This document shows positions 1 to 5,989 of a DNA stretch of 6,263 nucleotides, piece by piece. Position 1 is the stretch's first letter. Every line of letters starts with the position of its first letter. The stretch is taken from assembly GCA_003645385.1 (NCBI GenBank), contig QNEY01000110.1, positions 1 to 6,263 of the forward strand, read 5' to 3'. The notes below the pieces were generated by a model. It did not search any database and was not told where the DNA came from. It saw only the letters and a list, made by a program, of their open reading frames with translations. Source of the DNA: Gammaproteobacteria bacterium (GTDB lineage: Bacteria > Pseudomonadota > Gammaproteobacteria > Nitrosococcales > Methylophagaceae). Made by a program: the position numbers and the translations under genes.

Positions 1-13
1 AATTTATCAAAAA

Positions 14-703
14 ATGACCATGCCATCCCTATTCCGACGACGCGAAATCCTTCTGCCAACCCTTTTGGGATTTGTCATTATCATACTGTTCACAGTAGCT
101 ATTACTCTGATTATTTTAAAAAATATGGCAACCTTCTTGGCCCATAATGAACCCGTTCAAGGACAGTATCTAATAGTTGAAGGCTGGCTTAGTGAGCCTG
201 CTCTTTTAGAAGCTTTAACTACTTATAAAACAGGTGGTTATAAGTTTTTAATCACTACTGGCGGCCCTGATACCAGACATATTAATCCACTACATGAAAC
301 CTATGCAGAACAATCTGCAGCTTTTATACAAAACCGAGGGTTTGATGATAGTAACTTGATAGTTATAGCCACGCCTGCATCGGCTCAAAATCGTACTTTT
401 TTGAGTGCTGTTATGGTTCGTGACTGGCTAACAGCGAACAGCACTGTAAAATCTACTATTGATGTTTTTTCGGGTGATGTCCATGCCCGTAGAACACATA
501 AATTATACAAGATGGCATTTGCTGATGAAATAAAAATTGGCATTATTGCAGCACAAGCTAATGGATTTGATTTGCAATACTGGTGGCAAACAAGTGAAGG
601 TGCTAAAGCTGTATTAACAGAATCAGCAGGCTTATTATGGGTTACTTGTTGTTTTAACCCTGGAAAGCGTGGTTCACATCAAGAAAAATGGGGCATTTAT
701 TAA
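14..703 (+). CDS. Membrane-anchored ElyC/SanA/YdcF-type (DUF218) protein
   Basis: The 229-residue product has a basic N-terminus (RRR at 8-10), one strong membrane segment at about 13-36, and a soluble domain from about 50 to 205, probably periplasmic. The fold assignment rests on order and motifs: strand YLIVEGW (52-58), an acidic helix, strand FLITTGG (78-84), a Tyr/Ala-rich helix, strand LIVIATP (115-121) with NRT at 126-128, then DVHARR (155-160) and WW (190-191). This pattern fits the DUF218 family (SanA, ElyC, YdcF), whose members are linked to envelope integrity and lipid-carrier or peptidoglycan metabolism; the reaction is poorly defined. The VEGW segment replaces the family's more usual Gly-rich first strand, so this is a divergent branch. 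The start is uncertain: no Shine-Dalgarno is visible and the frame stays open to the window edge; ATG at 20 is another candidate. The gene converges on the PilZ gene with 9 bp between stops. Family fairly sure, function unknown. Confidence 0.75.
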   Translation: MTMPSLFRRREILLPTLLGFVIIILFTVAITLIILKNMATFLAHNEPVQGQYLIVEGWLSEPALLEALTTYKTGGYKFLITTGGPDTRHINPLHETYAEQSAAFIQNRGFDDSNLIVIATPASAQNRTFLSAVMVRDWLTANSTVKSTIDVFSGDVHARRTHKLYKMAFADEIKIGIIAAQANGFDLQYWWQTSEGAKAVLTESAGLLWVTCCFNPGKRGSHQEKWGIY

Positions 704-712
704 GCAATTAAT

Positions 713-1144
713 CTAACGTTTACCTGCTAAATTTGGAAATACATGAGCATATTTTTTAATCCATTGTTCAGCTGCTTGCTCGCCACTCAGCTCAATCCCC
801 TGTTCTTTTTTAACTGATTTTCGATAATTCTCAATATGGCAAATCTGTTCGATCATTCGAACTGAATATGCTACTTCTTGCTCTTGAAAGGCAACTCCAA
901 TCAAATAATCATTATTACCTTGTTTACAACACCATCGAACCACACCATCTGCATCAAAGTCTGGTTGAAGACACGAAATTTTGATGTGAATATGCTCCCC
1001 TTCTTTAATGGGATTCTGGCACACAAAACATAAGCCTCCTTCACCCACGTCAGTTACCCGCGTATTTCCGACATGATGTTTGATATTAAATGCTAAAGGG
1101 ATGGTGCTTGGATGACGAATGTACTGCCTATTGTCACTTTTCAT
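713..1144 (-). CDS. PilZ-domain protein (putative cyclic di-GMP binding)
   Basis: A soluble protein of 143 residues with no signal or membrane segment. The N-terminus has the PilZ arginine motif RQYIRH (R6 and R10), then DVGEGG at 32-37 where the family consensus is D/NxSxxG. Beta-strand-like segments follow to about residue 95, including VVRWC (68-72) and YLIGVAF (80-86). A charged, probably helical tail at 95-143 lies outside the core. PilZ domains bind cyclic di-GMP and usually control motility, polysaccharide or adhesion outputs; here the Ser of the second motif is Gly, so affinity may be altered. The ATG overlaps the stop of the upstream ribonuclease gene (ATGA at 1144-1141) and a GGTGG at 1153-1149 can serve as ribosome binding site, so the two are one operon and probably translationally coupled. 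Domain call is firm; target unknown. Confidence 0.88.
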   Translation of the reverse strand: MKSDNRQYIRHPSTIPLAFNIKHHVGNTRVTDVGEGGLCFVCQNPIKEGEHIHIKISCLQPDFDADGVVRWCCKQGNNDYLIGVAFQEQEVAYSVRMIEQICHIENYRKSVKKEQGIELSGEQAAEQWIKKYAHVFPNLAGKR

Positions 1145-2565
1145 AATTCCACCAGCTTTTTCTTATTTATTACACCTAAACGTCCAGTTTTAACTGTGTT
1201 TCGACGTATTCCCTTAACTGGTGCAATAAAAAATAGGTCTCCATTCTTCCCAAGCAGTTGTTGTGAAATACCTACTGATTTAGCAATATTGGCATTTGCT
1301 TTTAAGTGATGTAATTCTCCATGCACAGGTAAGGCACATTTTGGCTTAACCCAATCGTACATCAATTTGAGTTCTTCAACAGCGGGGTGACCAGAAGCAT
1401 GAATTGGTAATGCACTGTCATCTGCAGTAATTACATTAAGTTGTTTACTCTTGAGTCGGTCAATCAATGCTTCAATAGCCAATTCATTACCGGGTATCAT
1501 TTTGGAACTAAAAATAACGGTGTCATTGGGTTCTAATTCTAGATCACGAAATGAATTAGTACTCAGCCGATTTAACGCAGTTCGTGGCTCACCCTGACTA
1601 CCTGTAGCCACTAATAAAACACTATCTGCAGGTAGATAACTTAAATATTCAGGATCAACAAGGGTATGTCCATATTCCCATACCCCTATTTTTCGAGCAG
1701 CTGAAACCATATTGATTAAAGATCTTCCTAGCAAGCCTAAATGACGATTAGTTTCCTGCGCTATCCGTGCAAGAGTATGCAATCGAGCAATATTACTGCC
1801 AAAGCAGGTGACAACAACCCGCCCAGATGAGTTTTCAATATGTTTTTTTAGCCCTTGATACAAACTTGCTTCTGTATCAGAATGGCCTTCAACAGTGGCA
1901 TTAGTTGAATCACAGACCATAACATCTATATTGTCATCAGCTAGTTGTCGATAACGTTGTTCATCAAAACGTTCACCAACAACAGGAGCAGAATCAAGCT
2001 TCCAATCTGCCGTATGGAAAACTCGACCAACGGGTGTGCTAATAACTAAGGCATAAGGATCAGGAATTGAATGTGTTAATGCCACCCATTCAATATCAAA
2101 AACACCAATTTCAATATGGCTATCCTTTTCAACTATGGTTACAGGCACTTTATCTTCCAGTCCAACTTCAACCAGTTTTCGTCTTAAAATTTCAGCTGTA
2201 AAAGCAGTGGTATAAATTGGGCAGCGTAATTGTTGCCATAAATAAGGCACGGCACCTATATGGTCTTCATGTGCATGAGTAATCACCAATCCAGCAAGCG
2301 ATACTCTACGATCCACTATAAACTGTGGATCGGCCATTTGAATATGAGGACGTTTGTCAGAAATCTCCTCGCCATCTACATCAGTATTTTTGTCAAACGT
2401 GACACCGCAATCAACCATCAACCATTGACCATCATGACCATATAAGTTCATGTTCATACCAATTTCACCTGTACCACCAAGCGGTAAAAACCAAAAATCA
2501 GAATCATCAGGTGTCATCTTGCAATAGCTCATTATGTTAATGCTATTAATTATGCCAGTTTTCAT
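1141..2565 (-). CDS. Ribonuclease J-type beta-CASP metallo-beta-lactamase, short form
   Basis: The 474-residue product has the full set of MBL/beta-CASP nuclease motifs: LPLGGTGEIGMN near residue 28-39, HAHEDH (97-102), THSIPD with H165, HTADWK with H184 and D187, CDSTN with D219 (motif A), SGHP with H393 (motif B) and PVHGE with H415 (motif C). These bind two metal ions and mark RNA-processing enzymes; RNase J acts as a 5'-3' exoribonuclease and endoribonuclease in the cytoplasm. RNase J1 is about 555 residues; this protein stops soon after the catalytic core, so the C-terminal domain is essentially absent, although both catalytic modules look intact. The start is uncertain: the longest frame is given, but none of the ATGs at 2565, 2532 and 2517 has a convincing Shine-Dalgarno, and recognisable similarity begins just after the ATG at 2517, which would give 458 residues. 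It is first in an operon with the PilZ gene. Family sure; actual RNA substrates unknown. Confidence 0.9.
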   Translation of the reverse strand: MKTGIINSINIMSYCKMTPDDSDFWFLPLGGTGEIGMNMNLYGHDGQWLMVDCGVTFDKNTDVDGEEISDKRPHIQMADPQFIVDRRVSLAGLVITHAHEDHIGAVPYLWQQLRCPIYTTAFTAEILRRKLVEVGLEDKVPVTIVEKDSHIEIGVFDIEWVALTHSIPDPYALVISTPVGRVFHTADWKLDSAPVVGERFDEQRYRQLADDNIDVMVCDSTNATVEGHSDTEASLYQGLKKHIENSSGRVVVTCFGSNIARLHTLARIAQETNRHLGLLGRSLINMVSAARKIGVWEYGHTLVDPEYLSYLPADSVLLVATGSQGEPRTALNRLSTNSFRDLELEPNDTVIFSSKMIPGNELAIEALIDRLKSKQLNVITADDSALPIHASGHPAVEELKLMYDWVKPKCALPVHGELHHLKANANIAKSVGISQQLLGKNGDLFFIAPVKGIRRNTVKTGRLGVINKKKLVEL

Positions 2566-2583
2566 TGAAAAGCTACTAAAAAA

Positions 2584-2614
2584 TCAATACAGATATTCCG
2601 GCAAAAAGCGACAA
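2584..2614 (-). promoter_or_regulatory. Weak candidate promoter for the ribonuclease-PilZ operon
   Basis: Read on the minus strand, TTGTCG (2614-2609) could be a -35 box and TATTGA (2589-2584) a -10 box, but the spacer is 19 bp and both boxes match poorly. It is listed because this is the only plausible sigma-70-like pair seen between the ribonuclease start and the oppositely oriented oad promoter. If real, transcription would begin about 10 bases before the ATG at 2565, which would favour one of the downstream ATGs at 2532 or 2517 as start. Confidence 0.2.
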
Positions 2615-2639
2615 GATTTAATTAAAGGAACTACAACAA

Positions 2640-2648
2640 TGATATAAT
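2640..2648 (+). promoter_or_regulatory. Extended -10 promoter of the oadGAB operon
   Basis: The sequence TGATATAAT contains a perfect TATAAT hexamer (2643-2648) preceded by the TGn extension (2640-2642). No good TTGACA-like -35 box sits 16-18 bp upstream; that stretch is AT-rich (around 2617-2626). Extended -10 promoters often work without a strong -35, so this fits. The inferred start of transcription is near 2655, giving a leader of about 65 bases before oadG. The position in the divergent gap, with nothing else between it and oadG, makes the assignment reasonable but it is not proven. Confidence 0.6.
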
Positions 2649-2673
2649 GTTGTGCTGTTTTGAGAGTAGATTA

Positions 2674-2690
2674 TTAAGTTACTAACTTAA
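2674..2690. promoter_or_regulatory. 17-bp perfect palindrome in the oad leader, possible operator
   Basis: TTAAGTTA, one central C, then TAACTTAA: two exact 8-bp arms around a single base. It lies 26 bp after the predicted -10 box, about +20 to +36 of the inferred transcript, and about 30 bp before the oadG start codon. The one-base centre makes an RNA hairpin of full length impossible (at best a 7-bp stem with a 3-base loop), so a site for a dimeric repressor is the more natural reading. No T-tract follows, so it is not a terminator. The regulator is not identifiable from sequence. Confidence 0.45.
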
Positions 2691-2719
2691 CTCATTGATT
2701 GATTTAAAGGGGAAGATAG

Positions 2720-3007
2720 ATGGAATCATCTAGCTTAATGAGCGAAGGTATATCTCTGATGCTATTTGGCATGGGATTTGTGTTTGTATTTTTGACTCTA
2801 TTGGTCATTGTGACCTCACTAATGTCAAAAATCATTATTAAATATGAAAAGAGTGCTGGGGTATTACCAGAAGATGGTGTGCCGTCACCATCAACATTTA
2901 TTCCACATCATGAAACTAATGCTCCTCTTCAAGCTGAGGCTGATGATAAAACATTAATTTCAGTATTGACCGCAGCTGTACACAAGTACCGCTCACGCCA
3001 TAAATAA
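2720..3007 (+). CDS. oadG: Oxaloacetate decarboxylase gamma subunit
   Basis: A 95-residue protein with one membrane helix at about 11-37 (LMLFGMGFVFVFLTLLVIV region), a cytoplasmic linker rich in Pro and acidic residues (about 45-75), and a short basic C-terminal end, AAVHKYRSRHK. This is the usual plan and length of OadG, which anchors the alpha subunit to the membrane beta subunit and helps assemble the Na+-pumping complex; the family's C-terminal part has been linked to metal binding, and His residues are present here at 63, 64, 88 and 94. A strong Shine-Dalgarno, AGGGGA at 2708-2713, sits 6 bases before the ATG and fixes the start. It is the first gene of oadGAB, the standard order. Sequence alone would be weakly diagnostic, but the neighbours settle it. 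Confidence 0.93.
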   Translation: MESSSLMSEGISLMLFGMGFVFVFLTLLVIVTSLMSKIIIKYEKSAGVLPEDGVPSPSTFIPHHETNAPLQAEADDKTLISVLTAAVHKYRSRHK

Positions 3008-3038
3008 TTTCATTTAGATAACACCCGAAGGCCATAAT

Positions 3039-4826
3039 ATGACCGAATCTAAACAAACACTTGGCATCACTGACGTTGTTTTGCGTGATGCACATCAATC
3101 ATTATTTGCAACCCGTTTACGCCTTGATGACATGTTACCTATCGCAGGTAAACTTGATCAGGTTGGTTATTGGTCTGTAGAAACATGGGGCGGAGCTACA
3201 TTTGATGCCTGTATTCGTTACTTAGGTGAAGATCCTTGGCATCGCATTCGTAGTTTGAAAGAAGCAATGCCGAACACACCGCAACAGATGTTGCTTCGTG
3301 GTCAGAATTTACTTGGTTATCGTCACTACGCTGATGATGTAGTACAAAAATTCGTCGAGCGTGCAGCAATCAATGGTGTTGATGTATTCCGTGTATTTGA
3401 TGCGATGAATGATACCCGTAACCTCGAAACAGCCATCAAAGCTGTTTTAGAAAATGATCGTCATGCCCAGGGCACAATCTCATATACTATCAGCCCGGTA
3501 CATAATCTCGATATGTGGCTCGACATGGCTAAACGTATCGAAGATATGGGTGCACATTCATTATGCATCAAAGATATGGCGGGCTTACTTAACCCGTACA
3601 AAGCTTATGAACTTGTTAAGACTCTTAAGCAAACCATTGATATCCCTATACATATGCAATCTCATGCCACCACGGGATTATCAACTGCAACTATTATGAA
3701 ATGTGTTGAAGCGGGTATTGATAATGTTGATACATCAATTTCATCTATGTCGATGACATATGGTCATTCTCCAACAGAGTCTGTTGTTTCTATTTTTGAC
3801 GGTTCTGATCGTGATACTGGTTTGAACATTGAATTACTGGAAGAAATTGCTGCTTATTTCCGCGAGGTTCGTAAAAAATATGCACAATTTGAAGGCTCTC
3901 TCAAAGGAATAGATTCACGTATTCTTATCGCGCAAGTCCCCGGTGGCATGCTGACTAATATGGAAAGCCAGTTGCGTGAACAAGGTGCAAGTGATCGTTT
4001 TGATGATGTTTTGGCTGAGATTCCTCGTGTACGTGAAGATCTAGGCTTTATCCCACTAGTAACACCCACCTCACAAATTGTCGGTACACAATCAGTATTA
4101 AATGTATTAACTGGTGAACGTTATAAAACTATTACCAAAGAAACAGCCGGTGTATTAAAAGGTGAATATGGATCTGCTCCAGCCCCATTTAATACTGAGT
4201 TACAACAGCGTGTGCTTGATGGTGGAGAAGCCATTACATGCAGACCAGCTGATTTAATTGACGCTGAAATGGAGAAGCTTACTGCCGAGTTACAAGAGCT
4301 TGCGGATTCAGATGGTCTCGAATTAGAACAAGGTGAACGTGAAGTTGATGATGTTTTAACGTATGCCCTCTTTACTCAGGTTGGCTTGAAATTCCTGGCG
4401 AACCGTAATAACCCTGATGCATTTGAACCTGTACCCACATTAGAATCTGTACAAGCTGCAACTCAACCATCATCGACAGCAGGATCAGAGCAAGACGTCT
4501 ATACCATTGCTGTTAATGGTCAAAGCTATGTTGTACAGATTAATGAAGGTGGTGATATCAGTAACGTCTCATCAACAACACCGATAGCTACTCCTGCAGC
4601 ACCAGTTTCAAGTGGTGAACCAGTAACAGCACCATTGGCTGGCAATATCTGGAAAGTTGAAGTGTCAGTAGGTCAAACAGTACAAGAAGGTGACGTGTTA
4701 ATCATTCTTGAAGCAATGAAAATGGAAACACAGATTGTTGCTGAGAAAGGTGGTGTGATTACATCTGTTTCTGTCAAACCAGGTGATACCGTCAACGTTG
4801 GCGACCTCCTCGTTTCTATCTCATAA
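3039..4826 (+). CDS. oadA: Oxaloacetate decarboxylase alpha subunit, carboxyltransferase plus biotin carrier
   Basis: The 595-residue protein transfers the carboxyl group of oxaloacetate to its own biotin, releasing pyruvate. Residues about 8-270 form the HMGL-like TIM barrel with LRDAHQS (15-21, metal ligand D17), IKDMAG (177-182, K178) and SHATTG (208-213, H209). The PYC/OADA conserved domain follows to about 465, then a Ser/Ala/Pro/Thr-rich hinge (about 470-528) and a biotinyl domain (about 529-595) with EAMKMET; K561, 34 residues from the end, is the biotin site, to be modified by a BirA-type ligase not seen here. Length is typical. One oddity: where the family usually has HxHxHATTG, this protein reads H205-M-Q207-S-H209, so a usual His ligand is Gln. 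GAAGG at 3027-3031 lies 7 bases before the ATG. The gap from oadG is 31 bp and no terminator is seen there. A pyruvate carboxylase subunit B role is the alternative, but oadG and oadB flank it. Confidence 0.96.
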   Translation: MTESKQTLGITDVVLRDAHQSLFATRLRLDDMLPIAGKLDQVGYWSVETWGGATFDACIRYLGEDPWHRIRSLKEAMPNTPQQMLLRGQNLLGYRHYADDVVQKFVERAAINGVDVFRVFDAMNDTRNLETAIKAVLENDRHAQGTISYTISPVHNLDMWLDMAKRIEDMGAHSLCIKDMAGLLNPYKAYELVKTLKQTIDIPIHMQSHATTGLSTATIMKCVEAGIDNVDTSISSMSMTYGHSPTESVVSIFDGSDRDTGLNIELLEEIAAYFREVRKKYAQFEGSLKGIDSRILIAQVPGGMLTNMESQLREQGASDRFDDVLAEIPRVREDLGFIPLVTPTSQIVGTQSVLNVLTGERYKTITKETAGVLKGEYGSAPAPFNTELQQRVLDGGEAITCRPADLIDAEMEKLTAELQELADSDGLELEQGEREVDDVLTYALFTQVGLKFLANRNNPDAFEPVPTLESVQAATQPSSTAGSEQDVYTIAVNGQSYVVQINEGGDISNVSSTTPIATPAAPVSSGEPVTAPLAGNIWKVEVSVGQTVQEGDVLIILEAMKMETQIVAEKGGVITSVSVKPGDTVNVGDLLVSIS

Positions 4827-4836
4827 AGGTTAAACA

Positions 4837-5970
4837 ATGGATCAAATAATACGTCTTTGGCACAACAGTGGCCTATATCAAATGGAGCCTGGGCAAGCCG
4901 TGATGATTGCGATTGGTATGTTATTGCTCTATCTTGCAATCAATAAAAACTTTGAACCTTTATTACTGGTACCCATCGGGTTTGGTGGTGTGTTAGCAAA
5001 TATTCCAGGCGCAGGCCTAGCTGAACATGGTGGGATATTACACTTGTTCTATACAGTCGGTATTGAAAGTGGTGCCTTTCCACTCATTATTTTTATGGGT
5101 GTAGGTGCAATGACAGACTTTGGCCCTCTACTTTCTAATCCTCGAACGCTATTTTTAGGTGCAGCAGCTCAATTTGGTATCTTTGTCACCTTAATGGGTG
5201 CAGTTGCTTTATCAGCATTTGGAGTCTTCGATTTCAGTCTTGCCGACGCCGCAGCTATAGGAATTATTGGTGGTGCCGATGGGCCAACATCAATCTATGT
5301 CGCCAGTAAACTTGCTCCCGATCTATTAGGGGCCATTGCCGTTGCTTCATACTCCTATATGGCACTTGTGCCTTTGATCCAACCTCCTATTATGCGTGCA
5401 TTAACCACTGAATCTGAACGTAAAATAAAAATGGTACAACAACGTCATGTATCTCACCGTGAAAAAATTGTATTCCCACTATTGTTGTTGTTGTTAGTCG
5501 CATTTTTATTACCTGATGCCGCACCTTTATTAGGTATGTTTTGTTTTGGTAACTTAATGAAAGAATGCGCAGTAGTAGATCGTTTGAGAAATACAACACA
5601 TAACTCATTGATTAACACAGTAACTATTTTCCTTGGGCTTGCAGTGGGGTCAAAACTCAGTGCTGATAAGTTCTTGGACCTCACAACTTTAGGGATTTTA
5701 TTACTTGGTATGATCGCTTTTTCTATTGGTACCGCATCTGGCGTTATCATGGCGAAAGTGATGAATAAGATTAGTACTAATAAAATTAATCCATTAATAG
5801 GATCTGCTGGTGTCTCTGCTGTACCTATGGCTGCGCGTGTTTCAAATAAACTTGGTTTAGAAACTGATCCTCACAACTTCCTATTAATGCACGCTATGGG
5901 ACCGAACGTTGCTGGGGTTATTGGTTCAGCAATTGCGGCAGGCATTATGATTAATTACATTGCTGGTTAA
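4837..5970 (+). CDS. oadB: Oxaloacetate decarboxylase beta subunit, Na+-pumping carboxybiotin decarboxylase
   Basis: A highly hydrophobic 377-residue membrane protein that decarboxylates carboxybiotin on OadA and exports Na+. Diagnostic blocks are MGVGAMTDFGPLL (about 87-99), IGGADGPTS (144-152), SYSYMALVPLIQPPIMRALT (171-190), PDAAPLLGMFCFGNLM (226-241) and NKINPLIGSAGVSAVPMAAR (315-334). By comparison with the Klebsiella enzyme, as recalled, a constant shift of 55 places all published functional residues here: D148 (D203), Y174 (Y229), N318 (N373), G322 (G377), S327 (S382) and R334 (R389). The protein is about 56 residues shorter because a loop after NIP (56-58) is missing; this is the compact form of the family. 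AAAGG at 4825-4829 overlaps the oadA stop and lies 7 bases before the ATG, so translation is probably coupled to oadA. Methylmalonyl-CoA or glutaconyl-CoA decarboxylase beta subunits are close relatives, excluded by the adjacent OadA. Confidence 0.96.
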   Translation: MDQIIRLWHNSGLYQMEPGQAVMIAIGMLLLYLAINKNFEPLLLVPIGFGGVLANIPGAGLAEHGGILHLFYTVGIESGAFPLIIFMGVGAMTDFGPLLSNPRTLFLGAAAQFGIFVTLMGAVALSAFGVFDFSLADAAAIGIIGGADGPTSIYVASKLAPDLLGAIAVASYSYMALVPLIQPPIMRALTTESERKIKMVQQRHVSHREKIVFPLLLLLLVAFLLPDAAPLLGMFCFGNLMKECAVVDRLRNTTHNSLINTVTIFLGLAVGSKLSADKFLDLTTLGILLLGMIAFSIGTASGVIMAKVMNKISTNKINPLIGSAGVSAVPMAARVSNKLGLETDPHNFLLMHAMGPNVAGVIGSAIAAGIMINYIAG

Positions 5971-5989
5971 TGATTTTAATCATCATTAA
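5967..5989. terminator. AT-only inverted repeat between convergent stops, weak terminator candidate
   Basis: TTAATGAT (5967-5974) and ATCATTAA (5982-5989) are exact reverse complements around a 7-base loop. The repeat spans the oadB stop and the stop of the oppositely oriented right-edge gene, a natural place for a shared terminator. Each 8-bp arm has only one G or C, and no run of T follows on either strand, so an intrinsic terminator would be weak; no better candidate is visible nearby. Confidence 0.25.

Noticed and set aside
686..698. AAATG-GGG-CATTT hairpin near the end of the first gene, read on the minus strand as a terminator for the PilZ gene
   Set aside because: The stem is 5 bp with one G-C pair, and it lies inside the coding end of the opposite gene; too weak to call.
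699..712. ATTAA-GCAA-TTAAT inverted repeat between the convergent stops
   Set aside because: A 5-bp stem of A-T pairs only, expected by chance in AT-rich sequence.
2260..2445. Plus-strand open frame inside the ribonuclease gene
   Set aside because: It lies opposite the HAHEDH catalytic region of the nuclease and has no recognisable domain or start signal.
4673..4939. Minus-strand open frame across the oadA-oadB junction
   Set aside because: It lies opposite the biotinyl domain and the OadB start, both strongly conserved; no ribosome binding site or family resemblance.
5482..5496. TTG repeated four times followed by TTA
   Set aside because: This is the run of leucine codons in a membrane helix of OadB, in frame; no sign of a regulatory or slippage role.
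5454..5750. Minus-strand open frame of about 98 codons inside oadB
   Set aside because: It is opposite conserved OadB helices; the composition is that of a complement of membrane-protein codons.
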